Program-made: the position numbers and the translations under genes
In this document: in pieces, positions 7,872-17,188 of the stretch
Numbering within the stretch: the stretch's first letter is position 1
Layout: every line of letters begins with the position of its first letter
Source of the DNA: Halostagnicola kamekurae
GTDB taxonomy: Archaea > Halobacteriota > Halobacteria > Halobacteriales > Natrialbaceae
Assembly: GCF_900116205.1 (NCBI RefSeq)
Contig: NZ_FOZS01000001.1
Span: 248,001 to 312,000, forward strand
Direction: 5' to 3'
Length of the DNA stretch: 64,000 nucleotides
Notes under the pieces: generated by a model
What the model saw: the letters and a program-made list of their open reading frames with translations, nothing else
Databases searched by the model: none
Told to the model about the DNA's origin: nothing

Positions 7872-9500
7872 TTACTCCTCGAGTGGCAGTCCGTCGTACT
7901 CCTCGTCGAAGTCCTCGCGCAGGACCTTCTTGTTGAACTTCCCGGTCGTCGTCTTCGGGATCTCCTCGACGAAGACGATCTTATCGGGCATCCACCACTT
8001 CGGATAGCGCTCGCGGAGGTGCGCTCGGAGTTCGTCGCCGCTCACGTCATCTGCGGACGCGACGACGTAGGCGACCGGTCGTTCGTCCCACTTCTCGTGT
8101 TCGACGCTGATGACCGTCGCCTCCTCGACCGCGTCGTGGGCCATCAGTTCGTTCTCGAGTTCGATCGAGGAGATCCACTCGCCGCCGCTCTTGATGATGT
8201 CGTCGAGTCGGTCGACGACCTCTATGTAGCCGTACTCGTCGATGGTGCCGACGTCGCCGCTCTTGAACCAGCCGTCGTCGGTGAACGACTCGGCCGTGGC
8301 CTCCGGTCGGTTGTAGTACTCGTCGATGAGCCAGGGCGCGCGGGCCTGGATCTCGCCGGAGGATTCCCCGTCGTGGGGGACCTCCTCGCCGTTCTGGTCG
8401 CGCAGGCGGATCTGCACGCCTGGAGCGGGCAGTCCTGGTTTCATCTGCTGTTGATACTGGCCGCTCTCGTCTAATTCCTCCTTGACCTCGGTGGTGGTCA
8501 TGGTGTTCACGAGGTTCGGCGCGGCCTCGGTCATCCCGTAGCCCTGGTAGATCGGCGCGCCGATCTCCTTGTCGAACTTCTCCATGAGCCACTCTGGGGG
8601 CGAACTGCCGCCGGTCAGGACCCGATCTAAGCTCTCGAGTTCGATGTCCTCGCGCTCGTCGTAGAAGCTGGCCATCTCGCGCCAGACCGTCGGGACGGCG
8701 GCGGTGATTGTGACGCCCTCCCGATCGATCAGTTCGGCGATCTGCTCGGAGTCGGTCTTCGGCCCCGGCAACACGAGTTTCGAGCCACACAGCGTCGCGG
8801 TGTAGGGCAGGCCCCAGCCGTTGACGTGGTACATCGGCACGACGGGCATGACGGCGTCGTTCTCGCTGATTTTGAAGACGTCGATGTGGCTGTGGGTCAG
8901 CGTGTGCAGGTAGATGTTCCGATGGGTGTAGGCGACGCCCTTCGGGAGTCCGGTCGTCCCGGAGGTGTAGCAGATGCCCGCCTCCCGTTCCTCGTCGATC
9001 TCCGGCCACTCGTAGTCGGTCTCGTGACCGTCGAGGAGCTCCTCGTAGGACTGGATCGGCTCGAGGTCTGTCTCGGGCACCTCGTCGTCGAGGACGACGT
9101 AGTGCTCGACGGTCTCGAACTGATCCGCGACGTTCTCGACGGTCTCGACGAACGCTGGATCGACGAAGACGACCTCGTCTTCGGCCTCGTTGACGATCTC
9201 GACGATGTGCTCGTCGGGGAGCATGTGGTTCGTCATGTGGATGCTCCGGCCGCTACAGGACAACCCGAAGTAGAGCTCGTAGTGGCGGTGGTGGTTGATC
9301 GCCATCACCGACGCCCGGCTGCCCATCTCGAGGCCGAGTTCGTCGAGCGCGTTCGCGAGCTGAGCCATTCGATCCGCCGCCTCGTTGTACGTGTAGCGAT
9401 GGGTCGTTCCGTCTTCTTCCTCCGAGACGATCTCCTTGTGGCCGAACTGGGAGACCGCCCGATCGAGCATGACCTGCAGCGTGAGTTCGTAGTCTTTCAT
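7872..9500 (-). CDS. Acyl-CoA ligase (AMP-forming, fatty-acid type)
   Basis: A 542-residue adenylate-forming enzyme that would activate a carboxylic acid to its CoA thioester with ATP. The P-loop YTSGTTGLPKG is at about residues 178-188, the A5 motif reads YQGYGMTEAAP, and the C-terminal hinge and catalytic lysine region reads SGGEWISS and TTGKFNKKVLRE. Length is normal for medium/long-chain ligases. Its ATG overlaps the stop of the DUF35 gene (ATGA), making it the last gene of a four-gene operon. The acid it prefers cannot be read from sequence alone. Confidence 0.93.
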   Translation of the reverse strand: MKDYELTLQVMLDRAVSQFGHKEIVSEEEDGTTHRYTYNEAADRMAQLANALDELGLEMGSRASVMAINHHRHYELYFGLSCSGRSIHMTNHMLPDEHIVEIVNEAEDEVVFVDPAFVETVENVADQFETVEHYVVLDDEVPETDLEPIQSYEELLDGHETDYEWPEIDEEREAGICYTSGTTGLPKGVAYTHRNIYLHTLTHSHIDVFKISENDAVMPVVPMYHVNGWGLPYTATLCGSKLVLPGPKTDSEQIAELIDREGVTITAAVPTVWREMASFYDEREDIELESLDRVLTGGSSPPEWLMEKFDKEIGAPIYQGYGMTEAAPNLVNTMTTTEVKEELDESGQYQQQMKPGLPAPGVQIRLRDQNGEEVPHDGESSGEIQARAPWLIDEYYNRPEATAESFTDDGWFKSGDVGTIDEYGYIEVVDRLDDIIKSGGEWISSIELENELMAHDAVEEATVISVEHEKWDERPVAYVVASADDVSGDELRAHLRERYPKWWMPDKIVFVEEIPKTTTGKFNKKVLREDFDEEYDGLPLEE

Positions 9501-10039
9501 TGTGCGTCACCTCGTGGGACGAACCGATAAAAGACCCGTTCTGACGCACTCCCTCCCTCGACGTCGACGATCTTCAGCGAGACCGGATCGCCGATCTCGA
9601 GGTCGTCGTATCGAGCGCCGTCGATTCGCGCCGAGAGCTTGATCTCGCCCAAATCGACGATGGCGACGACGAACGGCGACGTGTCGTGATAGCCAAGCGG
9701 CGTCCCGCCGCGGGACTCGCTGAACGCGAACAGTTCGCCCTCGTGAGGCAGGTCGACGTACTCGAGGTCGTCGCCCGTACACTCCGGACAGACGATTCGC
9801 GGCGGGAAGTGTATCTCGCCACAGTCGCGACAGCGGGTCGTCGTGAGCCTGCCGTCGTCGAGGTTGTCGTAGAACTCGGCGATCTGCGTGTGCTCTGGCG
9901 TCTGTCGCTCGTAGAAATCGAGCAGATCGGGAAGCTCGATCTCCGTGGGGATCGATACGGTCTCTCTGGGGACCGATCCGCTCGCGTCGCTCGAGCCGGA
10001 CGGATCGGTCGAATCGGTGGTGTCTTGCTGGTCTGTCAT
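9497..10039 (-). CDS. DUF35 Zn-ribbon/OB-fold protein, thiolase partner
   Basis: A 180-residue protein. After an acidic, serine-rich N-terminus it has a rubredoxin-like zinc ribbon with two pairs of cysteines (CRDCGEIHFPP...CPEC, about residues 79-98), then an OB-fold segment that includes FAFSESRGGTPLGYHD and ends near VFYRFVPRG. In archaea and actinobacteria, DUF35 proteins form complexes with thiolase-like enzymes and hold CoA substrates. Here it overlaps the thiolase gene upstream and the ligase gene downstream (both ATGA), which supports that role. Confidence 0.9.
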   Translation of the reverse strand: MTDQQDTTDSTDPSGSSDASGSVPRETVSIPTEIELPDLLDFYERQTPEHTQIAEFYDNLDDGRLTTTRCRDCGEIHFPPRIVCPECTGDDLEYVDLPHEGELFAFSESRGGTPLGYHDTSPFVVAIVDLGEIKLSARIDGARYDDLEIGDPVSLKIVDVEGGSASERVFYRFVPRGDAQ

Positions 10040-11235
10040 TGTGGATCACGCCCCAGCGTCATGACGCTGTGAACTGACGCGCTGCCGCTCAAGTTGTGGA
10101 TGAGCCCGGTCGTGGCGTCTTCGACTTGCCGGTCGCTCGAGACGGTGCCCTGGAACTGCTGGGTGATCTCGAGGGCCTGGGAGACGCCCGTCGCCCCGAG
10201 CGGGTGGCCACAGCCGAGCAGGCCGCCGCGCGTGTTGACCGCCACGTCCCCGTCGATGTGGCTCCGGCCGTCCTCGATGAACTGGCCGCCCTCGCCGCGC
10301 TCGCAGAAGCCGAGTTCCTCGTACTCGATGATCTCGCTGATCGAGAAGCAGTCGTGGACCTCGGCGACGTCGATCTCCTCGAGCGGGTCCTCGATCCCCG
10401 CCTGCTCGTAAGCGTTCTGGGAGGCCTCGCGGGCCTGCGGCCACCCGTCGTAGGACGGCAGGTTGTTGATCGAGTTACCCGCCATCGAGGACTGACCGCT
10501 GCCGGTGATCCAGGCGGGCGTATCGGTGACTTCGCGGGCTTTCTCCTCGCTCATCACGATCACGCCCGAGGCGCCGTCCGTGATGCCGCTGCAGTCATAG
10601 AGGTGCAGCGGCGGTGCGATCTCCGGGGATTCTTCGACGTCCTCGGGATCGATCTCGCGCTGGAACTGCGCGAAGTCCGTCTTCGCGGCGTTCGACTTGT
10701 TCTTGGCCGCGACTTGCGAGAGCTGTTCTCGAGTCGTGCCGTGCTCGTGCATGTGTCGCTGGGCGTACCAGGCGAAAAACGGCGGCGCGGAGAGCCCGTT
10801 GACGCCGTCGAACTCCCGGTCGAGCACGTTCGACATCGAGGCCTGCATCTCGGGCATCTGTTCTTTCCCGAGGTTCATCTTCTCGACGCCGAGGACGAGC
10901 GCGGTGTCGAGTTGCCCGGCCGCGATGGCGAGCCACGCGTAGCGAAGCGCGGCCTGGCCACTTGCACAGGCCAGTTCCGTTCGCGCGATCATCTCCGTCA
11001 CGTCGATGCCGAGCAGTTCGGCGACCAGCGGCGCGACGTGCGATTGGAACGCGAACCGCTCGGGCTGAACCGCGCCGACGAACAGCCCCTCGATGTCTTC
11101 GGGACCGACATCGGGAACCGCGTCGAAGGTCGCCTTCCCGCCCTCTTGGGCGAGGTCCTTCCAGCTCGCGTCGCGGTCGCCCCAGTCCGAGGTGCCGCCG
11201 CCGACGATTGCGACGTTGCGGGTCATCTCACTCAC
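10036..11235 (-). CDS. Thiolase (SCP2/acetyl-CoA acetyltransferase-like)
   Basis: A 399-residue thiolase-fold enzyme for cleavage or formation of 3-ketoacyl-CoA. The nucleophilic cysteine lies in ELACASGQAALR (about residue 92), the histidine in EVHDCFSISE and the second Cys/His in GLLGCGHPLGATG. The start is either GTG at 11235, which overlaps the upstream stop by 8 nt, or ATG at 11226, 2 nt after it (MTRNVAIVGGG). The downstream partner is DUF35. This archaeal subgroup lacks the long loop of bacterial biosynthetic thiolases, and its chain-length preference is unknown. Confidence 0.92.
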   Translation of the reverse strand: MSEMTRNVAIVGGGTSDWGDRDASWKDLAQEGGKATFDAVPDVGPEDIEGLFVGAVQPERFAFQSHVAPLVAELLGIDVTEMIARTELACASGQAALRYAWLAIAAGQLDTALVLGVEKMNLGKEQMPEMQASMSNVLDREFDGVNGLSAPPFFAWYAQRHMHEHGTTREQLSQVAAKNKSNAAKTDFAQFQREIDPEDVEESPEIAPPLHLYDCSGITDGASGVIVMSEEKAREVTDTPAWITGSGQSSMAGNSINNLPSYDGWPQAREASQNAYEQAGIEDPLEEIDVAEVHDCFSISEIIEYEELGFCERGEGGQFIEDGRSHIDGDVAVNTRGGLLGCGHPLGATGVSQALEITQQFQGTVSSDRQVEDATTGLIHNLSGSASVHSVMTLGRDPQ

Positions 11236-13198
11236 CCGTAAACTCCGGCTCGCGGTTCTCCCTGAACGCCGTGACGCCCTCGTACATGTCGTCGGTGGTC
11301 GTCAGCAGGGCGAACGACTGCTTTTCCATCTCGAGGGCCGTCTCGAGGCTGGCCTCCTGTCCGTCGTTGATGACCTGCTTCGCGGCCTTGAGCGCGACCG
11401 GCGGGCCGGTGACGAGATCCGAGACCACGTCGTCGACGACATCCTCGAACTCCTCGTCGGCGACGGCGTGGTTCAGGATGCCCCACTCTTCGGCTTCCTC
11501 GGCACCGATCTTGAGACCGCGGAACACCATCTCCTTCGCTCGGTTCTCGCCGACGAGCCTGACGAGTCGCTGGGTCGCGCCGCCGCCGGGGATCAGGCCG
11601 AGATCCGTCTCGGGCGTGCCGATGGTCGACCCCTCCTTGCCGATCCGGATGTCACAGGCCAGCGCGAGTTCGATGCCCGCGCCGAGACAGAAGCCGTCGA
11701 TCTTCGCGACCGTCGGCCGGTCGAACTCGTAGACGGTGGTGAACACGTCGTCGGGATCCATGATGTCGACCGGTTCGCCGGCGGTGAAGCCGGTGATGTC
11801 CGCCCCGGAGCTAAATGCTCGATCTCCAGCGCCCGAGAAGACGACGCAGCTCACCTCGTCGACGTCGACGTCGGTCAGCAGGCGGTCGATCTCGGCGAAC
11901 ATGTCTTCGGACATCGAGTTCAACCGCTCCTGCCGGTCGAGGGTCACGTCGAGGACGCCCTCGTCGGTGAGTTCCCAGTCGAGGTAGTGATACGGCGGAT
12001 CCGTTCGGTAGTCGTAGAACCCTTTGCCGGCGTCCTCGCCGGTGTGTCCCTCCTCGACGAGTTCGACGAGGTACTCCGCCGGCTCGTAGCGGTCGGCACC
12101 GTACTCCGCGTGTAGTTCCTCGAGTTTCTCGAGGACGGCATCGAGGCCGACGCGGTCGCCGCGCCGGCACATCCCCTCTGGGAAGCTGCCGCCGAGGCGG
12201 AGTCCGATATCGATCGCTTCGGGCGTCGCCACGTCGTTGCCGACGAGCCACGCCGCGTTGTTGATCATAACCGCCTCGGTTCGGAGGGTGTCGAAGTCGC
12301 CGGCGTCGGTCGGCCCGTAGTCGACGCCGTCAGCGTCGTCGCGACCCGCCTCGCCGCTTTCGTATTCGTAGAACCCCTTCCCGGTCTTCTTCCCGAGGTG
12401 CTCGTTTTCGACCTTCTCGGCGACCACGGGCGGAACGGGCTGGTCGGAGGCGTCTCGGAAGTGATAGCCGATGTCGATGCCGCCGAAGTCGTTGAGTTCG
12501 AACGGCCCCATCGGGTAGCCCCGCTCGTAGACCATCGTCGCGTCGGCGGTTCGAACGTCCGTCTCGTCGTTCGAGAGCATCCAGGCCGCCTCCTCCATGA
12601 ACGGCACGAGGACGGTGTTGACGACGAAGCCGTGGACGTCTTTGTGAACGTGGATCGGTCGCTTGTCGACCGACTCGGCCCACTCGTAGGCGCGCTCGGC
12701 GTACTCCTCGCTCGTGGCCTCACCGCGGATGACCTCGACGAGGTCCATCTTCACCGGCGGGTTGAAAAAGTGCAGTCCGACGACCTGCTCGGGCCGATCG
12801 GTCGCGGTTGCGATCTCCGAGATGGAGAGACTCGAGGTGTTCGACGCCAGAATCGCGTGCTCGGGCGCGTGTTCGTCGACCGTCGAGAAGGTATCTCTCT
12901 TGATATCCATCTGCTCGGGGACGGCCTCGATCACCAGATCCGCGTCCGAGACGGCGTCGGCCAGATCGGTGGTGGTTTCGATCCGCTCGAGGACCGCGTT
13001 GGCGTCCTCGTCGATCTGGCCCTTCTCCGCGAGCTTTCCGACGCTCCACTCGATGTTCTCGTAGCCGTCCTGTACGAGGTCTGTTTCGATATCGCGCATC
13101 GTAACTTCGTAGCCGCCGATCGCGGCGACCTCCGCGATGCCGTGTCCCATGCTTCCCGCGCCGAGAACCGCGACTCGTCTCACCGTGTCAATCGTCAT
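11228..13198 (-). CDS. 3-hydroxyacyl-CoA dehydrogenase / enoyl-CoA hydratase fusion
   Basis: A 656-residue bifunctional beta-oxidation enzyme. Residues 1 to about 390 are a 3-hydroxyacyl-CoA dehydrogenase: NAD-binding GAGSMGHGI at the start and a catalytic His in GLHFFNPPVKMDLVEV. From about 405 a crotonase domain follows, with oxyanion-hole segments FSSGADITGF and GAGIELALACDI and glutamates in GAGIE and TPETDLGLIPGGG. The start at 13198 is chosen because the Rossmann motif follows directly; the upstream 44 codons are not protein-like. The domain order (HAD first) is the archaeal form. It is the first gene of the catabolic operon. Confidence 0.93.
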   Translation of the reverse strand: MTIDTVRRVAVLGAGSMGHGIAEVAAIGGYEVTMRDIETDLVQDGYENIEWSVGKLAEKGQIDEDANAVLERIETTTDLADAVSDADLVIEAVPEQMDIKRDTFSTVDEHAPEHAILASNTSSLSISEIATATDRPEQVVGLHFFNPPVKMDLVEVIRGEATSEEYAERAYEWAESVDKRPIHVHKDVHGFVVNTVLVPFMEEAAWMLSNDETDVRTADATMVYERGYPMGPFELNDFGGIDIGYHFRDASDQPVPPVVAEKVENEHLGKKTGKGFYEYESGEAGRDDADGVDYGPTDAGDFDTLRTEAVMINNAAWLVGNDVATPEAIDIGLRLGGSFPEGMCRRGDRVGLDAVLEKLEELHAEYGADRYEPAEYLVELVEEGHTGEDAGKGFYDYRTDPPYHYLDWELTDEGVLDVTLDRQERLNSMSEDMFAEIDRLLTDVDVDEVSCVVFSGAGDRAFSSGADITGFTAGEPVDIMDPDDVFTTVYEFDRPTVAKIDGFCLGAGIELALACDIRIGKEGSTIGTPETDLGLIPGGGATQRLVRLVGENRAKEMVFRGLKIGAEEAEEWGILNHAVADEEFEDVVDDVVSDLVTGPPVALKAAKQVINDGQEASLETALEMEKQSFALLTTTDDMYEGVTAFRENREPEFTGE

Positions 13199-13406
13199 CA
13201 CGTAAATCTGCGTGTTTCGATCCCATATATCTTTGGAACCTCTGCGTAGAACGCCTGCGCTTTGCCGTCTATTGGTGGATTTATGCCGACCGATCGCTCC
13301 CAAACGCTGGCGGCTCGGGAGACAGCCCATTCGGTTGGCGACCTCGAGTGAAATCCGTCTAAAATACTTAGAAACAGGGCTGGACGCTGTGCCATGACGA
13401 ATTCTT

Positions 13407-13472
13407 CAGGAACTATCCTGTAATAAACGCCGCATCAGCACCGAGTTACAATCATATTACTGTAAAACAGTA
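13407..13472. promoter_or_regulatory. Two palindromes in the operon/IclR intergenic region
   Basis: The 435-nt gap between the catabolic operon and the IclR gene is AT-rich at its centre. It contains a perfect inverted repeat TACTGT-AAA-ACAGTA (13458-13472) and a shorter one, CAGGA-ACTA-TCCTG (13407-13420). IclR proteins bind short palindromes near divergent promoters, so these are candidate operators for control of the operon and of iclR itself. No other gene is visible in the gap. Confidence 0.45.
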
Positions 13473-13633
13473 TGTATCGGTTGCGAAAATCCGTCTATCT
13501 TAGTTGGACGCTATCTAGTTACTCGTTCTACACCTCTCCTCTGGACTCGTCCAAGCGTGTCGTTTTGCCGCGAACCACCGATCCGTCCAATATGACCGAA
13601 CGGCTTAACAGGAACAACGTACTTGGTAGTTTT

Positions 13634-14395
13634 ATGCCAAGTGCAACGCCCTCGCTCACGTCGGTCCAGCGGGCCTTCGACGTCATCCGGTTGCTCTGGG
13701 AAACCAACGGCGCGGGCCCGTCGGAGATCGCCGCGCGGATGGAGATCCCGAAAAGCACCGCGCACGTCTATCTGCGGACCCTCGAGTCGACCGGCTACGT
13801 CGTCAATCGGGGCGGCGAGTACTCGCTCAGTTACAAGTTCCTCTCGACGGGGTCGCGGATCAAGTACCGAAGCCGGATCTACCAGGTCTCGAAACTCGAA
13901 CTCAAGCGTCTGACCGAGGCGACCGGCGAACTCGTAACGCTCGTGATCGAAGAAGCCGGTCGGTCCGTGATCCTCCACGAGGAGTTCGAAGATCAGTCCC
14001 TCGAGCTGGGTATCTATCCGGGGATGACGTTCCCGTCGCACTCACACGCACCCGGGAAGACGATCCTCGCTCACATGTCCGACGAACGGCTCGAGGAGGT
14101 TCTCGAGACGCGCGGCCTCCCGAAGGTGACCGAACAGACGATCACGGACAGGGAGACGCTGCTCGAGGAACTCGCGGAAATTCGAGAGCAGGGGTATGCA
14201 GTCGACTGGGATCAGCAGGTCGATGGTATGGGTTTGCTCGCGGTTCCGATCGTCGTCGAGGGTACTCTCAAGGCCTGTCTCGGTATCGCCGTCCCGACCG
14301 GCCGGCTCAAGAACGAGTCCTACCAGCAGACGCTCCTGCGCGAGGCGGAGGAATCGGCCGATACGATCAGAATCAAGTATCGGTACGGCCAGTGA
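13634..14395 (+). CDS. IclR-family transcriptional regulator
   Basis: A 253-residue regulator with an N-terminal winged helix (SVQRAFDVIRLLWE, then GPSEIAARMEIPKSTAHVYLRTLEST) and a C-terminal ligand-binding domain containing HSHAPGKTILAHMSDERLEEVL. The start at 13634 matches the usual IclR length; upstream codons in the same frame read into an AT-rich leader that is unlikely to be translated. It is divergent from the acyl-CoA degradation operon, which it probably controls in response to a small acid or acyl-CoA (inference from context). A second palindrome upstream of livK could belong to the same regulon. Confidence 0.92.
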   Translation: MPSATPSLTSVQRAFDVIRLLWETNGAGPSEIAARMEIPKSTAHVYLRTLESTGYVVNRGGEYSLSYKFLSTGSRIKYRSRIYQVSKLELKRLTEATGELVTLVIEEAGRSVILHEEFEDQSLELGIYPGMTFPSHSHAPGKTILAHMSDERLEEVLETRGLPKVTEQTITDRETLLEELAEIREQGYAVDWDQQVDGMGLLAVPIVVEGTLKACLGIAVPTGRLKNESYQQTLLREAEESADTIRIKYRYGQ

Positions 14396-14896
14396 CCGAC
14401 CGACCGGCTACGGTGGGCTGACTTCCGCCGATCGGTCTCGAACGACCTGTGAATAGATATAATCTGACATTATATGAGTCATATTTGAAAACTTACTACT
14501 ATTTGGTTCGACTGGTCGACATCGTTCTCGTTGTCCACTCCGGACGACCGAACGACCGAAAACACGCGTACTATACGTTTAAGCTCTGTATTCGTATCCA
14601 TATCTGGGACTCATTCACGAGCGATTCGATTCATGATAACAACTCTCACTGGAACTTTTCCGGGCTGAAACTAGCTATATACGCCTCTTCTCGCGCTCTT
14701 ATACTATTTTGTTTGTCGAGTTCGAAAGAGCTGCGATGAAAATAATATATTTGATCTATCTAGAACTATTGTATATATAGAGTCTGGTAGTTTTGCCATT
14801 CCAGATACTGATTCAGTCTCCCGCGCCAGTCACTCGCGCTTCGAGCGCCTCGAGATGGCCGAAACTATAACGCCCTCTCGCTCGAGAGGGGGTCGT
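14396..14896. other. AT-rich intergenic stretch
   Basis: About 500 nt without a supported gene. From roughly 14455 to 14800 it is far more AT-rich than its surroundings. A 96-codon frame at 14449-14739 on the plus strand is open, but its product is basic and poor in Asp/Glu, unlike a haloarchaeal protein, so it is not called. The end of the stretch has a TATA-like ACTATAAC (14864-14871) and a 7-bp hairpin CCCTCTC/GAGAGGG (about 14873-14890). Confidence 0.5.
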
Positions 14897-16000
14897 GTGA
14901 CACTTTCGGCTTCGTCGGCGATAGGCCCCGATCTCCTCCGGTTGCTCGCCGTCCCGATTTTCGCGTGGGTCGCGTACCGCGATCTCAAAACGCGGCGCGT
15001 CTCGAGTACCGTCTGGATTCCGCTGTCCGCACTCGGAGCGGCCCTGCTCGTCTGGGAGGGGTGGCTCGCCTGGACGGCCGGTTCGACCGTCTGGTTTCTG
15101 GACTTTCTCCTGCCGGCTGCGGTGAGTCTCGGCGTCGTCGTCCCACTCGCGTACCTGTTCTGGTGGTTCGGCGGCTTCGGCGGTGCGGACGCCAAAGCGT
15201 TGATGACCATCGCGTTGCTCTTCCCGACGTTCCCGCGGTACGTCGTCGGTTCCGTGGGGCTCCCGATGTCGACGACGCCCGTCGGCGCGTTCTCCTTTAC
15301 GATCCTCACGAACGCCGTGCTGATCGGCATCGCGATTCCGGTCGCACTCGCCGTCCGGAACGCCCTCTCCGGTCGCATCGCACCGGTGATGTTCGTCGGC
15401 TGGCCGATCTCCTGGGAGCGAGCGACCGAAACCCACGGCACGCTCCTCGAGTCGCCGAGCGTGCTCAGCCGCCGCGGACTCGATCTGGACGCGTTGCGCA
15501 TGTACCTCCGGTGGCGGGGCTGTTCGCTCGCCGACGTTCGATCCGATCCCGAGACGTACCGCGACCCCGAGTCGCTGCCCGACGATCCGAACCGGCCGAC
15601 CGACGGGGCCGTCGGCGCGGCGGTTCGAACCGATGGGGGTGAATCCCTCGAGTCGCCGCCCGGCGAGTCGGGACAGTCCGACTCGAGCGAGATCCAGCCA
15701 CAGACACCCGCAAAATCGGACCGGTCGACCGACGACGAGGAACTGTCGTTCGTCGACGAATCGTCCGCCGACGAACCCGAACCGGCGATCGACGACCCGT
15801 GGGGTGCCGAGGCGTTCCTCGAGGACATAGATCACACGGCCTACGGAACCTCGGCTGCGGAGTTACGCTCTGGGCTCGAGACCCTGACAGAAGAAGAGAC
15901 GGTCTGGATCTCGCCGGGAACGCCGTTTCTGGTGCCGGTGTTCGTCGGACTGGTGATCGCGCTGGTCTACGGCGACCTGCTCTTCGGTCTGTTCGTCTAG
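14897..16000 (+). CDS. Archaeal prepilin peptidase (A24 family, PibD-like)
   Basis: A 367-residue membrane aspartyl protease that trims class III signal peptides of archaellins and pilins. The two catalytic aspartates are visible in AYRDLKTRRV near the N-terminus and in the GxGD-type GGFGGADAKAL about 80 residues later. At least six hydrophobic helices are present, with a long acidic cytoplasmic insert (about residues 200-300) before a final membrane segment. The GTG at 14897 is preferred because a TATA box (ACTATAAC) sits about 28 nt upstream; an ATG at 14855 is the alternative and would add 14 residues. No pilin genes are adjacent. Confidence 0.85.
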   Translation: MTLSASSAIGPDLLRLLAVPIFAWVAYRDLKTRRVSSTVWIPLSALGAALLVWEGWLAWTAGSTVWFLDFLLPAAVSLGVVVPLAYLFWWFGGFGGADAKALMTIALLFPTFPRYVVGSVGLPMSTTPVGAFSFTILTNAVLIGIAIPVALAVRNALSGRIAPVMFVGWPISWERATETHGTLLESPSVLSRRGLDLDALRMYLRWRGCSLADVRSDPETYRDPESLPDDPNRPTDGAVGAAVRTDGGESLESPPGESGQSDSSEIQPQTPAKSDRSTDDEELSFVDESSADEPEPAIDDPWGAEAFLEDIDHTAYGTSAAELRSGLETLTEEETVWISPGTPFLVPVFVGLVIALVYGDLLFGLFV

Positions 16001-16075
16001 GACCGGCCGTTTTTCGTCGTGACTCGAGTCGTTCGATCGGTAGTCAGGGGGTCGATCGGTTTTCGCGGAAGCGAT

Positions 16076-16315
16076 TCAGCTCGTGCGCTCGTACAACGGG
16101 ACCAGCACCGTCCAGAGGACCACGATGGCCGCGCCGCCGGCGATGATCCCGAGCCACAACTCCCCGGTGCCGGTCGGCGGTCCTCGCGTAATCGCGAGCG
16201 CGATTCCGCCGAGCAACAGGAGACAGCCGAGAAGCGTCGCCACCTCGAGCGCCGCCGCGACGGGGTGTTGCCGTGCCAGCGCAGCCAATCTGGTAAATCC
16301 GCGTGCCGGACTCAT
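16076..16315 (-). CDS. Small two-helix membrane protein, function unknown
   Basis: A 79-residue protein with two hydrophobic segments (about 23-42 and 51-72) and short charged ends. I do not recognise a family. It lies between the prepilin peptidase, whose stop is 76 nt away on the opposite strand, and the ABC-2 permease. Frame and base usage fit a haloarchaeal gene. Confidence 0.6.
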   Translation of the reverse strand: MSPARGFTRLAALARQHPVAAALEVATLLGCLLLLGGIALAITRGPPTGTGELWLGIIAGGAAIVVLWTVLVPLYERTS

Positions 16316-16396
16316 ACTTCTGGCTCACACTCGAGGGGCAAAACGCTCACGGCAGTTCGGGGTCGGCGAACCGCCGCGGCAGCCGACGCTTCGAGC

Positions 16397-17188
16397 TTAC
16401 GATCCGATATCGCCTTGAGCGAACAGCACGCTCGCGAGGAACACGAGCACCGTCGTCGCGGCGAGTAAGACCACCGCTCCGCCCCAGTCGTAGGTGCCGT
16501 CGACGAGGATCGCGGTCGGATCGTAGTAGTGAGTCGGACTAATCGAGCCGATCCACTCGTAGCCGTCGGTGCTGGCGGTGATCGACTCGATCAGGAACAG
16601 TACGAAGACGGTCGCGATGGCGAGTCGGCTCGCGACGCTCGCGCGCGTCACCACCACCGATATCGCGAGTCCGATCGCCGTACACGCGAGCAGGTAGGGA
16701 ATCGAGAGGAGATGGACCATCGCCAGATCCGCGACCGAGATCGACTCGCCGATGGCGAGGACGCCGCCGTAGACGGCGACCGGAACGATTGCGTTGAGCG
16801 CGAGCACCGGCACGCAGAGCGCGGCGAAGGTCTCGAGGACCACCCGACCTCGCGAGACCGGCAGCGAGAGGACGAGATCCATCCGGTCGCGCTCGACGTC
16901 GCCCGCGATCGAACTCGCCGCGGCGTAGGCGACGTAGAGCCCGAGCAGGAGCAACCAGACGAACTGGTAGACTTCGATGGCGAGAAAGCCCTCGATCGTC
17001 CCGATGGCCTGTATCCCGAACGCTTCCTGAAACGCCGGCGGATAGGCCTCGACGAGCCCCTCGAGGTCGGCGTCCCCGAAGGAGGGGAAAAACGCGAGAA
17101 ACACGAGGGAGAGCACCCCGATTCCGACCGCGAGCGCGACCGTCCCGCGAAGCCGTCGTTCGGCTTCGTAGCGAGCGATCTCAAGCAT
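16397..17188 (-). CDS. ABC-2 type transporter permease
   Basis: A 263-residue membrane protein with six predicted helices, starting MLEIARYEAERRLRG at 17188. The longer upstream frame is the shadow of the repetitive ATPase tail and is rejected. The segment SIAGDVERDRMDLVLSLPVS is typical of ABC-2 permeases of the NosY/ABC2_membrane_5 kind. Its start overlaps the end of the ATPase gene by 8 nt, so the two form an export pair. Likely substrates for such pairs (drugs, ions, lipids) cannot be narrowed here. Confidence 0.88.
   Translation of the reverse strand: MLEIARYEAERRLRGTVALAVGIGVLSLVFLAFFPSFGDADLEGLVEAYPPAFQEAFGIQAIGTIEGFLAIEVYQFVWLLLLGLYVAYAAASSIAGDVERDRMDLVLSLPVSRGRVVLETFAALCVPVLALNAIVPVAVYGGVLAIGESISVADLAMVHLLSIPYLLACTAIGLAISVVVTRASVASRLAIATVFVLFLIESITASTDGYEWIGSISPTHYYDPTAILVDGTYDWGGAVVLLAATTVLVFLASVLFAQGDIGS

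Noticed and set aside
14449-14739. A 96-codon open frame in the AT-rich gap before the prepilin peptidase
   Set aside because: Its product is basic, poor in acidic residues and rich in Tyr/Ser/Leu from AT-rich codons; it has no domain, and the DNA looks like a promoter region. Length alone is not evidence in AT-rich DNA.
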